A DNA stretch of 64,000 bases, from positions 1-64,000 of the forward strand of contig NZ_PVSS01000017.1 of NCBI RefSeq assembly GCF_003025005.1, written 5' to 3'. The notes under the pieces are model-generated. The model saw nothing but the letters and a program-made list of their open reading frames with translations, made no database searches and was not told the DNA's origin. This stretch comes from Brumimicrobium mesophilum (GTDB lineage Bacteria; Bacteroidota; Bacteroidia; Flavobacteriales_D; Crocinitomicaceae). The translations under genes were made by a program, and so were the position numbers. Positions 43,530-52,622 of this stretch are shown one piece after another; positions within the stretch are counted from its first letter, which is position 1, and every line of letters begins with the position of its first letter.

Positions 43530-45608
43530 TTGGGCGTGAAAAACACTCTTACTTTAACCAACAGGCCTGAGTCTACATTTAATGTAATTCTTACTTTACT
43601 TTTTGTTTTATCTGGTATATTTCTAAATGCTCAAGAAAATATTTTTAATGAAACCAAAAACATTGATATATCTAATCATTTTAAGTCTTCAGAGGAGTTA
43701 AAAAACGACCTTTACTATGAAAACTATGGTAAACTCCACAGAAAGGAAGGTTATTTAATAGGAGATGTTTTAAAACAAGGGTCACTATTCAACCATTCAC
43801 TTAAAAAAAGTGGTGCTGTGAATTTCAATTCTGAAGCCACTGAATATTTAAATCAAATAAAAAGCTTATTACTTCAAGATTATCCTTCGGTAAATAATGA
43901 CATTCAAATATTTATCACCCACGACAATTCTGTTAACGCCTTTGCTACTGTAAACAAAGATATTTTTATTAATGTAGGACTTTTGGCAAAGATTAAAAGT
44001 GAAGCTCAATTGGCATTTATCATTTCACATGAAATTATGCATGTCATTAATGACCACATTATTTCCAAGCAGCGAACAATTAAGGATGAAATAGACAATC
44101 TGGACAAAGCCGATATTTCAATTAATAATGATTACTTGAAATTATTTGAACACCAAATGGGTCTTGATGCAGAATATGAAGCCGATATCAACGGACTGCA
44201 CTTATATCTAAAAACAAATTACTCTAAAGCAGAAGCTATTCAAGCTTTAAACATGCTTAAGACTTCTAATCAAAAAGTATATGATGATTCATTTGATGAA
44301 AGCTCTTTATTCATAGATGCTGATTTATTAATTTATTGTAAAGAAACAATTAAAGAAAATTTGAACGAGTTAAAAAGCTCCTCGGATGATGCTAAAACCT
44401 CTCAATTAAGTAGCCATCCTGACATAGACCTTAGAATTGATACCATTTCAGTGACGATTGAAAAATTTAACAACAACAATACTAAAGGAAGTCAATTTTT
44501 GATTTCAAAGGAATTTTTCAATTCTTTAAGTCTGTATTCAAAATTAGAAATGCTAGAAATTTACAAATCAGATTTTGATTTCATTTCAACATATAATTAC
44601 GCTAGTTATTATTTAAAAAATTCAACTAATGAGATAGTAAAAGAAGATGCGATAAACAGTATTGCCTATGCAATTTATGGACTAATCGTGGACAAAAAGA
44701 ATTCTATCAAACTAAATACATCCAACATTTCATCTTATCCTGATGAACTTCTTTCTACTTTTTATGAAGATCAAAATGAAGAACTACTGGCTGAATGGGG
44801 CGTAAAAATATTGGATAGCATGTCTGTTGAAAACAACAGTGCAACTTTAGCCAAATACAAAGGATATATTCAAGAGTTATCAACGAAAGAAAGTGATCGT
44901 AAATCTGAAGAAAGTAAAAGTTTGAATCTTACAGATTATGACTTTTTAATCAGTCCATTTACAGAGATGATCAATACGAAAAACTATACTTCAAATGCAC
45001 AATTCTCAGGTTCCTTCGAAGGAAAAATTGCAATGTCTAATTACAACACAACAAACCTTCAAGTCGGATTGCAAAAATTCAATGTAAACGTTGAAAAAAG
45101 TGAAAAACAATTAATTAGAGGAACCGAGGCTATTTCGCAACTAGCAGAAAATTATCCAGATAAAATTATTTCTTTAATCCCAAATCCTCAAGAATATTCT
45201 GGAGATGAGTACAATAAATTTAATTTATTAAACAAATGGCTACAAGAGCGATTTTATTTTGATGCACAGGACTACACTTCAATGTATCAAGATGAAATAA
45301 ACAAATTAATCAAGGAAGATGGAATTGAATTCGTAATGGCGAACCTACAAGTTGATATTAAAACAATCGGCTTATTAAGTATCATGAAAAGATTTTATCC
45401 AGTTTTGTTTGTTTATCAGTACTTCCCCCAGCTCGTGATGAATTCTGAAATAGGGAAATACAGAACCTACAAACTAACTATTATGTTTAGATTGGTTGAT
45501 GGTGAATTAGCTCTTTGGGACACCAGAACCTCTCAGCAACCTCAAACAACCGCTCAGGTTTACTTAACTTTTCAAGACATTATAAACGACTTAAATATTG
45601 CCAAATGA
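43530..45608 (+). CDS. Exported M48-family metalloprotease
   Basis: The 692 residues start at TTG 43530 or, as likely, GTG 43536; no ATG is available before the signal peptide (VILTLLFVLSGIFLNAQ). The M48 zinc site is intact: HEIMH at residues 167-171 and the third-ligand region DAEYEAD at 213-219, preceded by the strand FINVGLLAKIKSEAQLAFIIS. The roughly 450 residues after the protease domain are helical, without the TPR repeats common in BepA-type proteins, and I do not recognise them. It is the first gene of a three-gene operon with two exported barrel-like proteins. Quality control or processing of outer-membrane proteins is a reasonable but untested idea. Confidence 0.88.
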   Translation: MGVKNTLTLTNRPESTFNVILTLLFVLSGIFLNAQENIFNETKNIDISNHFKSSEELKNDLYYENYGKLHRKEGYLIGDVLKQGSLFNHSLKKSGAVNFNSEATEYLNQIKSLLLQDYPSVNNDIQIFITHDNSVNAFATVNKDIFINVGLLAKIKSEAQLAFIISHEIMHVINDHIISKQRTIKDEIDNLDKADISINNDYLKLFEHQMGLDAEYEADINGLHLYLKTNYSKAEAIQALNMLKTSNQKVYDDSFDESSLFIDADLLIYCKETIKENLNELKSSSDDAKTSQLSSHPDIDLRIDTISVTIEKFNNNNTKGSQFLISKEFFNSLSLYSKLEMLEIYKSDFDFISTYNYASYYLKNSTNEIVKEDAINSIAYAIYGLIVDKKNSIKLNTSNISSYPDELLSTFYEDQNEELLAEWGVKILDSMSVENNSATLAKYKGYIQELSTKESDRKSEESKSLNLTDYDFLISPFTEMINTKNYTSNAQFSGSFEGKIAMSNYNTTNLQVGLQKFNVNVEKSEKQLIRGTEAISQLAENYPDKIISLIPNPQEYSGDEYNKFNLLNKWLQERFYFDAQDYTSMYQDEINKLIKEDGIEFVMANLQVDIKTIGLLSIMKRFYPVLFVYQYFPQLVMNSEIGKYRTYKLTIMFRLVDGELALWDTRTSQQPQTTAQVYLTFQDIINDLNIAK

Positions 45609-46228
45609 GAAAACTAATTTTATTTATAATTCTTGTTTTTATTACCATCGGTGTAAATGCTCAAAGCTATCAGGGCTATCAAGGAAAGAAGTTTTCTTTC
45701 TCTTACCAGCCTTCATATGTAGTTCTTAATTACTTCTCTACAAAGCTTTTAGCACCTCAAACAATTAACTTTACTTACTCTCCTTTTCAGCATTTTTCAA
45801 TTGGATTGAGTGCCACTAGCGCAAACAAAGAGTTTTTCAATGATTATCATTACAAATACATGCATGTAAATGACAAAACGATTGGAATAGCATTTAATTA
45901 CCACAGAAAGAATAAAGGCAGCTATTCTCCAGCGGGTAGATATATTGGGCTAAAATTTGAGTATGGAACCCAAAACGGAGAAACATTGCAGCAAGAAGAA
46001 GTCGAAGTCCCAAATTGCGTAAACTGCTTTGAAAACCTGTATTACTACGATGAACGAGGAAAAGGTAAAATGATCGTAGCCTCAGTTATTTTTGGACGTA
46101 ATTTCATTTTGAAAGATCATTTTTTATTAGGTTACGGTATTCAATGGGGATTGATTGTAAATGATAATAATAACCAACCAATGCGTCACATGGGAAGACC
46201 ATTCTTTAACCTTGGAATAATATTTTAA
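45605..46228 (+). CDS. Exported protein, probable outer-membrane barrel
   Basis: The 207 residues start at the ATG that overlaps the protease stop (ATGA, 4 bases), giving translational coupling. A longer frame starting inside the protease gene is rejected. The signal peptide is MRKLILFIILVFITIGVNAQ. The mature part has alternating aromatic/Gly strands (FSFSYQPSYVVLNYFSTKLL, HFSIGLSATSAN, IGLKFEYGT) and ends HMGRPFFNLGIIF with a terminal Phe, as in outer-membrane barrels. A VEVPNCVNCFEN loop contains a C-x-x-C pair. Function unknown. Confidence 0.8.
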   Translation: MRKLILFIILVFITIGVNAQSYQGYQGKKFSFSYQPSYVVLNYFSTKLLAPQTINFTYSPFQHFSIGLSATSANKEFFNDYHYKYMHVNDKTIGIAFNYHRKNKGSYSPAGRYIGLKFEYGTQNGETLQQEEVEVPNCVNCFENLYYYDERGKGKMIVASVIFGRNFILKDHFLLGYGIQWGLIVNDNNNQPMRHMGRPFFNLGIIF

Positions 46229-46230
46229 AA

Positions 46231-46971
46231 ATGAAAGTAATATTTATAACTCTTTTCACATTAATTTTCTTCAATGGAATATCCCAAGATTTAGAATTAG
46301 TGGATGATAAAATGAATTCTTACAAAGAACCAGAATCTAAAAATTATTCTTGGCTGAAAAAGAATTTCTTTCTTGATTTAAAGCTGAACATACCTACAGA
46401 AGTTTTCAAACCAAAAGAAATGGATATTATTTTCGACGGACAGCCACACCATTTCACTAATTTCGAATACAAAACTGTTGAATATACAGATAGAAATTTT
46501 CTAATAAACATTATTGGTGTAGGAATCGAGCCACGTGTAAATCTCTATGAGACTGACAAAACTTCCTTTGGTTTAAAAGCTTCTTTTCATTTTAATTTAT
46601 CGGTTTACAACACTTTAGATAATCAATTTAAAGAAGGGGGAAACCACCACATCAGTTCTTCCGCAATGGTTTTCATGGGAAGGGGATTGGGCTCAACATA
46701 CTTTAATATCAATGAATACGGCTGGGCATTATCTGCTGGAGTTAACTATATTAAAACTCCAATTTCAGGAGGTGAAATCAGATTTACTCCAAATAAATAT
46801 TTAATCAACCCGGAAAGTGAAGAATTTAGGAAATCAACATGGTTGCTTCCTATGATTCAATTCGATCATTACCGATTAACAGAAAAAAATAGACTTCGTA
46901 ATGTTTCATTTTCAGCGGGCTATTTTAATCAAAGTACGTACTTAAGGCTAAATATAGGGTGGACCTTGTAG
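46231..46971 (+). CDS. Exported protein, probable outer-membrane barrel
   Basis: The 246 residues start 2 bases after the preceding stop. The signal peptide is MKVIFITLFTLIFFNGISQ. The mature sequence has strand-like segments with aromatic edges (FFLDLKLNIPTEVF, NFLINIIGVGIEPRVNLYE, TSFGLKASFHFNLSVY) and a C-terminal YLRLNIGWTL. It shares the general barrel style of its upstream neighbour but no clear sequence identity. It is the last gene of the M48 operon and is convergent with the next gene, leaving only 4 bases. Confidence 0.78.
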   Translation: MKVIFITLFTLIFFNGISQDLELVDDKMNSYKEPESKNYSWLKKNFFLDLKLNIPTEVFKPKEMDIIFDGQPHHFTNFEYKTVEYTDRNFLINIIGVGIEPRVNLYETDKTSFGLKASFHFNLSVYNTLDNQFKEGGNHHISSSAMVFMGRGLGSTYFNINEYGWALSAGVNYIKTPISGGEIRFTPNKYLINPESEEFRKSTWLLPMIQFDHYRLTEKNRLRNVSFSAGYFNQSTYLRLNIGWTL

Positions 46972-46975
46972 CGTG

Positions 46976-47644
46976 TTAAACCACGTCTTGCATTTCCTGA
47001 TAATGATACACTTCTACACCCTTTTTATTTAATTTCGCAACTTCAACCATCGCTTTGGCAACAGTTCTACCTTCAATTGGTTTTGCATTTTTAGGTATTA
47101 GGAATTTCAGCACTTTACCAAACAACTGCATGATTCCTTCAGCAAATCTATTGTCTGAACGATCCCCTAATAATAGTGATGGCCTGAAAATAGATAAGGA
47201 ATCCAAACCAACAGGTGAATGAACTTTCTCCTTCAAGGCATCTTCTACTTCTCCTTTCAATTTCAAATAAAAACCTCGTTTTTTACTATCCGCTCCTAAT
47301 GACGAAACGATTAAAAATTGTTTACAGCCAAATTTTACACAGTGTTGAGCCGCATTAACAGGAATATCGAAATCTATTTTCCTATATAATTTCTTGTCCC
47401 CTTTAACCTTTTTTTGAGTGGTTCCTATAGCACAAAAAACAACAGTACTTCCATCAATAGCCGCCTTGAATTGCGCTTCATCCTCGAAGTCAATTACAAC
47501 AACTTTAACCTTAGGATGGTCAATTTCTAATGACCTTCTAGAAATAATTCTAATTTCATCAAAAGTGGCTTCATTCTTTAATCGCTCCAGAATATGTCCT
47601 CCAATTAACCCTGTTGCTCCAAGTATAGTTGCTGTTGTTTCCAT
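46976..47644 (-). CDS. NAD(P)-binding Rossmann oxidoreductase (NmrA/HTATIP2-like)
   Basis: The 222 residues begin with the dinucleotide motif ILGATGLIGGHILERL (G9-x-x-G12-x-x-G15). They continue with the family segments VVFCAIGTTQKKVKG, YRKIDFDIPVNAAQHCVKFG, FLIVSSLGADSKK and FRPSLLLGDR. The catalytic Tyr-x-x-x-Lys is represented by FYLKLKGEVE, so reductase activity is possible. Substrate unknown. It stands alone and is cytoplasmic. Confidence 0.88.
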   Translation of the reverse strand: METTATILGATGLIGGHILERLKNEATFDEIRIISRRSLEIDHPKVKVVVIDFEDEAQFKAAIDGSTVVFCAIGTTQKKVKGDKKLYRKIDFDIPVNAAQHCVKFGCKQFLIVSSLGADSKKRGFYLKLKGEVEDALKEKVHSPVGLDSLSIFRPSLLLGDRSDNRFAEGIMQLFGKVLKFLIPKNAKPIEGRTVAKAMVEVAKLNKKGVEVYHYQEMQDVV

Positions 47645-47768
47645 GATGTTGTAATTTGAGTTTATGCCGAATAGTAAATATAGACAAAATCTAACATCAA
47701 AATATTTCCAAATGTCAAAACTCCATAATTTTAAGAACCATTTTAAATAATTGTTGTTTTAAAGCTAT

Positions 47769-48038
47769 ATGACAGAAAGAGAAACGGATAGAATTATCGA
47801 GATGGCTTGGGAAGACAGAACTCCTTTTGAAGCAATTGAATTTCAATTTGGCAAAACTGAAGCAAATGTTGTTGAATTAATGAGAAAAACGTTGAAAAGA
47901 AGTTCGTTCAACCTTTGGAGAAAACGGGTGAATAGTAAGATCAGCAAAAAACATCTCAATAAAAGAAGTGATGAAATTACAAGATTTAAATGTTCACGTC
48001 AAATCAGTATTTCTAATAATAAAATTTCGAAGCGATAG
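47769..48038 (+). CDS. TIGR03643/DUF2805 family protein
   Basis: The 89 residues begin MTERETDRIIEMAWEDRTPFEAIEFQFGKTEANVVELMRKTLKRSSFNLWRKRV-type sequence (residues 1-54), a helix-turn-helix-like region characteristic of the TIGR03643/DUF2805 family found in Bacteroidota and marine Proteobacteria. The C-terminal 30 residues are strongly basic (SKISKKHLNKR, KCSRQISISNNKISKR), so nucleic-acid binding is plausible. Its stop lies 3 bases from the convergent gene's stop. Confidence 0.8.
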   Translation: MTERETDRIIEMAWEDRTPFEAIEFQFGKTEANVVELMRKTLKRSSFNLWRKRVNSKISKKHLNKRSDEITRFKCSRQISISNNKISKR

Positions 48039-48041
48039 TGA

Positions 48042-48947
48042 TTATTTTTGGTCATCTATTTTCTCCCACCCATCCTTAATTAGCTCAAATGTTTTTCCGT
48101 TAAAAATGAATTTACACCCGCAAAATATTTCATTCAAATTTGACTCATTGGGATTAAATTCGAAATAAACTTCACTTCCTTCTTCGCAACCGCAATGCTG
48201 AGTCAAATCATCAACTTGGTAACTCACCTCAATTGTTTTCGTTTCGTGATCATAGTAGGCTCCATCCTTCCAATCACGATTTGTTACGGCATATTCGAAA
48301 TCTAAATTAAACAAATTGTCTTCGAAGTTTATCAATTGAACAAAGGTGTGAAAACAAGAAGAACATCCACGAATATTTCCTGTTAGCACGTATTTGACAC
48401 CTTCCATGGTTTCTAACATAAAGATTTCATCGTAACCATCGCCTTCAAAAACTAAATATGGATCAATTTCAATAGAGTCGGCTAAAATTAAATCAGTGTA
48501 GTGCATAATTGAAAATCGAGAACGGTAACTTCCACCAGTTTTTTCATCCAATGAAAAGTTGAATAATTTATTATCCGTTGATTTTACAACAGAAAGTTCA
48601 TCATGAATCAATTCATCAATATCATACTTTTCAAAATCTGGATGTTTTAATACTTTATCTAGTTTACTTAAAATTTGATCTTGCAAATAGAATATCATTT
48701 GATACTGAGCTATTGAATCTTTGTTTTTTGTAAGATTCTCATCATAATCAGATACCAAAATCAGTTCATTCCTTTCTTTTCTAGACAAATCAAAATCTTT
48801 TAGCGACAGGTATTCTTCACCAAACGGAGACAACTTTTCATATTGAGTTAAATCTTCATTGAGTTCACTAACTAAAGTTGAAAAGGGCACTTTCTTTTGA
48901 GACAGCAGAAAGAGTGGAAATAGGAAAAACAATAAAGTTATTTTCAT
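48042..48947 (-). CDS. Exported cysteine-rich protein of unknown function
   Basis: The 301 residues start with a signal peptide (MKITLLFFLFPLFLLSQ). The C-terminal third contains three short Cys clusters, IRGCSSCFHTF, QHCGCEEGSE and FCGCKFIF, which look like disulfide or metal sites. The N-terminal half is helical and acidic (ELNEDLTQYEKLSPFGEEYLSLKDF). No family recognised. It is monocistronic. Confidence 0.72.
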   Translation of the reverse strand: MKITLLFFLFPLFLLSQKKVPFSTLVSELNEDLTQYEKLSPFGEEYLSLKDFDLSRKERNELILVSDYDENLTKNKDSIAQYQMIFYLQDQILSKLDKVLKHPDFEKYDIDELIHDELSVVKSTDNKLFNFSLDEKTGGSYRSRFSIMHYTDLILADSIEIDPYLVFEGDGYDEIFMLETMEGVKYVLTGNIRGCSSCFHTFVQLINFEDNLFNLDFEYAVTNRDWKDGAYYDHETKTIEVSYQVDDLTQHCGCEEGSEVYFEFNPNESNLNEIFCGCKFIFNGKTFELIKDGWEKIDDQK

Positions 48948-49041
48948 CCTCGATTCTTTTACAAAGGTTTTACATTGAATAGTAAAGTTAATGAAATTAA
49001 ACGCTAATTTATTTCCTTATTTTAGCCTAAAATAAAAGTTT

Positions 49042-50679
49042 ATGTATGCAAAACACTTTCTTCTCTTCGTATTTCTTTCTAACATAGCTCTAATTCAAGG
49101 CCAAGTTTTTCAAGGGTCGAAAGAATACACTAGAGGAGACACTCTACGTGGTTCTTTGCGACCTGAACGATCTAGTTATGATGTATTAAAGTACAATCTA
49201 AACGTAAAAGTTGAACCTTCCAAAAAATACATTTCCGGGTTTAATGAAATTTTTTTTCGTGTAATTGAGAACATGCCAATAATGCAACTCGATTTATTCG
49301 AAAACATGAAAGTTGATTCTATAGTTCATCAGGGTGAAAAATTGAACTACACAAGAGACTTTAACGCCGTTTTTATTACATTTAAAAATGCATTAATTGC
49401 TGAAACAATAGACAGTTTAAGCATTCATTTTTCTGGTCATCCTACAATTGCAAAAACTCCACCTTGGGATGGCGGATTTGTATTCTCAAAGGATAAAAAC
49501 GGAAAAGATTGGGTGAGTGTTGCAGTTCAAGGAACTGGCGCTAGTCTTTGGTATCCGAATAAAGATCATCAAAGTGATAAGCCTGAAGAAGCCGAAATTC
49601 ATGTGGCTGCTCCTAATGGATTAATGAACATTTCAAATGGTCGATTCACAGGAAAAAAAGACTTAGAAAATGGCTTTACTGAATGGAGCTGGAAAGTCAC
49701 AAATCCGATCAATAATTACAATATTATCCTAAATATTGGTGATTATGTTCATTTTGCAGACAAATTTCGCGATTTAGACCTCAATTATTACGTTTTGGCC
49801 TATAATTTAGAAAAAGCTAAAAAGCAATTTCAAGAGGTTATTCCAATGATGGAATGTTTTTACGAACACTTTGGAGAATATCCGTTCAAAGAAGATGCGT
49901 ACAAATTAGTAGAAACACCCTATTTGGGAATGGAACATCAAAGTGCCATTGCTTACGGTAACGAGTACAAAATGGGATATGCAGGAACGGACATTTCGAA
50001 AACAGGAATTGGGAAGAAGTTTGATTTCATCATCATCCACGAAACAGGACACGAATGGTTTGGAAACAGCATTACCTCATCTGACATTGCAGACATGTGG
50101 ATTCATGAAGCCTTCACTTCATACGCCGAAGCAGTTTATATTGAATGTCGCTGGGGAAAAGAAGATGCTTTGAAATATTTCAACGGTTTACAGAAAACAA
50201 TGATTTCGAACGAAGAAGCTATCATTGGAGATTACGGAGTAAATAAAGAGGGAAGTTTCGATATGTATTACAAAGGCGCCAATATGCTAAACACTATTCG
50301 AAGTGTCATTAACGATGATGAAAAATGGTGGGCTCTTGTAAAAGATTTCAGTGAAAATTTCAAACATAAAATCACGAATTCGGAGGAAGTTATTGCGTTT
50401 TTCGAGGAAAATTCTAATGAAACCCTAGCTCCTATTTTCAATCAATATTTATATCATTCAAAAATCCCTGTCCTACTATTAAAGAAAGAAAAAAAGCGGA
50501 TTTATTACCGTTGGGACGCTTCAGTTGAAAATTTCAAAATGCCAATTGATGTCAAACTTGGTAAACGAATCAAAAGAATTAAACCCAATTCTGATTGGGA
50601 AAAACTTCGTGGAACTCGAAAAATGAGAAAAGTTAATCCGGATTTAGAAAGGTTTTACGTTGAAGTTGAAAAGTTGTAA
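49042..50679 (+). CDS. M1-family metallopeptidase (aminopeptidase-like), exported
   Basis: The 545 residues start with a signal peptide (HFLLFVFLSNIALIQGQ). The zinc site HETGH (333-337) is followed at the standard 18-residue spacing by Glu356 in MWIHEAFTSYAEAVY. The substrate-recognition GxMEN motif is varied to GMEHQSAIAYG (296-306). The N-terminal beta domain (about 40-235) is present; the C-terminal helical domain is short, so this is a compact M1 enzyme. It likely trims peptides in the periplasm or at the surface. A bidirectional terminator follows. Confidence 0.93.
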   Translation: MYAKHFLLFVFLSNIALIQGQVFQGSKEYTRGDTLRGSLRPERSSYDVLKYNLNVKVEPSKKYISGFNEIFFRVIENMPIMQLDLFENMKVDSIVHQGEKLNYTRDFNAVFITFKNALIAETIDSLSIHFSGHPTIAKTPPWDGGFVFSKDKNGKDWVSVAVQGTGASLWYPNKDHQSDKPEEAEIHVAAPNGLMNISNGRFTGKKDLENGFTEWSWKVTNPINNYNIILNIGDYVHFADKFRDLDLNYYVLAYNLEKAKKQFQEVIPMMECFYEHFGEYPFKEDAYKLVETPYLGMEHQSAIAYGNEYKMGYAGTDISKTGIGKKFDFIIIHETGHEWFGNSITSSDIADMWIHEAFTSYAEAVYIECRWGKEDALKYFNGLQKTMISNEEAIIGDYGVNKEGSFDMYYKGANMLNTIRSVINDDEKWWALVKDFSENFKHKITNSEEVIAFFEENSNETLAPIFNQYLYHSKIPVLLLKKEKKRIYYRWDASVENFKMPIDVKLGKRIKRIKPNSDWEKLRGTRKMRKVNPDLERFYVEVEKL

Positions 50680-50730
50680 GTGCTTTGATTTTATTGAAAG
50701 CTGACTTTTACTTTAAATAAAATAGTGGAC

Positions 50731-50767
50731 AAAAAAAGGCGATTACCTTTCGATAATCGCCTTTTTT
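50731..50767. terminator. Bidirectional terminator between M1 peptidase and typA
   Basis: AAAAAGGCGATTA pairs perfectly with TAATCGCCTTTTT, giving an A-tract before and a T-tract after on both strands. It is centred between the convergent genes. Confidence 0.92.
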
Positions 50768-50793
50768 AAAGTTTTATTCTTAAGCTATTCCGG

Positions 50794-52593
50794 TTATTTA
50801 CCTGCTCTCTTACGTGCACCCTCATCTAAGATAATCTTACGAACTCTTAATGATTCAGGTGTAACCTCAACGTACTCATCAGATTGAATGTATTCCAAAC
50901 TTTCCTCTAAAGACATTTTGATTGCTGGTGCAATACTGATTTTATCATCAGCTCCTGAAGAACGCATGTTAGACATTTTCTTCGTTTTAGTAACGTTAAC
51001 CACTAAATCTCCTTGTCTTGAATTTTCTCCAATTACTTGACCTCCATAAATTGCTTCATTAGGATTAACGAAGAATTTACCTCTATCTTGTAAGTTATTC
51101 AAAGAATAAGGAATTGCTGACCCTTTCTCCATAGAGATTAAAGAACCATTCTGACGACCAGGAATCTCTCCCTTGTACTGTTGGAACTCAATAAATCTGT
51201 GGTTCATGATTGCCTCACCTGCCGTTTGTGTCAACAAGTAATTACGTAAACCAATAATTCCTCTTGAAGGAACGATAAAGTCAATGATCATACGATCACC
51301 TTTGGCAACCATATTTGTCATTTCACCTTTACGTCTAGAAACTGCTTCTACTGCTGTTCCTGAGAATTGCTCTGGCAAATCAATTGTTAATTCCTCAATT
51401 GGCTCATGTTTCTTACCATCAACCTCCTTGATGATTACTTGTGGTTGACCCACTTGTAATTCGTAACCTTCACGACGCATTGTTTCAACCAATACAGACA
51501 AGTGCATTACCCCTCTTCCGAAGACTAACCATTTATCTGCTTTTTCAGTTTGTTGAACGCGTAATGCTAAGTTTTTCTCTAATTCTTTTGTCAAACGTTC
51601 TTGGATATGACGAGAAGTCACAAACTTCCCTTCTTGCCCGAAGAATGGTGAATCGTTAATAGAGAACATCATGCTCATTGTTGGCTCATCAATAGTGATA
51701 GTTTCCAATGGTTCAGGGTTCTCAGCATCACAGATAGAATCTCCGATATCAAATCCGTCAATACCTGTTACAGCACAAATATCACCAGGCTGAACGCTAT
51801 CAACTTTAATTCTTTCCGTTCCTTCGTAAACAAACACATCTTTGATACGGTGCTTTTCTTGCGTTCCATCACGCTTAGTAAGAATGATTGGCATACCAGG
51901 CTTGATTGTTCCTCTTTGTAAACGACCAATTGCGATACGACCAACAAAAGAAGAAAAATCTAAAGAAGTAATCAACATTTGAGTATTTCCTTCTTTAATG
52001 TCAACTGGAGGGAAATATTCTAAAATTGTATCCAAAAGTGGTTCAATGGTGTCAGTTGGTTTTTTCCAATCTTTAGACATCCACTTGTTCTTTGCAGAAC
52101 CATAAACTGCTTCAAAATCTAATTGATCTTCATTCGCTTCAAGTTCAAACATCAAGTCAAAAACTTTCTCATGAACTTCATCAGGTGTACAGTTGTCCTT
52201 ATCAACTTTGTTTACAACAACTAAAGGTTTCAACCCTAATTGAAGTGCTTTTTGAAGTACAAAACGTGTTTGAGGCATAGGACCTTCAAAGGCATCTACC
52301 AACAAACAAACACCATCAGCCATGTTCAAAACACGCTCTACCTCACCACCAAAATCGGCGTGACCAGGAGTGTCAATGATGTTAATCTTTGTTCCTTTAT
52401 AATTTACAGAAACATTCTTTGATACGATGGTAATACCTCTTTCCCTTTCTTGGTCGTTATTATCCATCATCAACTCGCCTGCATTTTCACGATCTCTTTC
52501 GCTAAATGACTCTCCTGCTTCGATTATACGGTCAACCAACGTCGTTTTTCCGTGGTCAACGTGTGCTATAATCGCTATATTTCTAATTTCCAT
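50794..52593 (-). CDS. typA: Translational GTPase TypA/BipA
   Basis: Ribosome-binding GTPase used in large-subunit assembly and stress or cold growth. The 599 residues show G1 AHVDHGKTT (11-19), the switch region RERGITIVSKN, G3 DTPGHADFGGEVERV and G4 VVNKVDKD. Domain II and the C-terminal BipA-specific domain (GQVIGENSRQGDLVVNVTKTKKMSNMRSSG) follow. It starts 29 bases after the DEAD-box helicase gene on the same strand, making a likely RNA/ribosome-stress operon. Confidence 0.96.
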   Translation of the reverse strand: MEIRNIAIIAHVDHGKTTLVDRIIEAGESFSERDRENAGELMMDNNDQERERGITIVSKNVSVNYKGTKINIIDTPGHADFGGEVERVLNMADGVCLLVDAFEGPMPQTRFVLQKALQLGLKPLVVVNKVDKDNCTPDEVHEKVFDLMFELEANEDQLDFEAVYGSAKNKWMSKDWKKPTDTIEPLLDTILEYFPPVDIKEGNTQMLITSLDFSSFVGRIAIGRLQRGTIKPGMPIILTKRDGTQEKHRIKDVFVYEGTERIKVDSVQPGDICAVTGIDGFDIGDSICDAENPEPLETITIDEPTMSMMFSINDSPFFGQEGKFVTSRHIQERLTKELEKNLALRVQQTEKADKWLVFGRGVMHLSVLVETMRREGYELQVGQPQVIIKEVDGKKHEPIEELTIDLPEQFSGTAVEAVSRRKGEMTNMVAKGDRMIIDFIVPSRGIIGLRNYLLTQTAGEAIMNHRFIEFQQYKGEIPGRQNGSLISMEKGSAIPYSLNNLQDRGKFFVNPNEAIYGGQVIGENSRQGDLVVNVTKTKKMSNMRSSGADDKISIAPAIKMSLEESLEYIQSDEYVEVTPESLRVRKIILDEGARKRAGK

Positions 52594-52622
52594 TTTTCGT
52601 TTATCTGGGTTTTAGTGTAATT

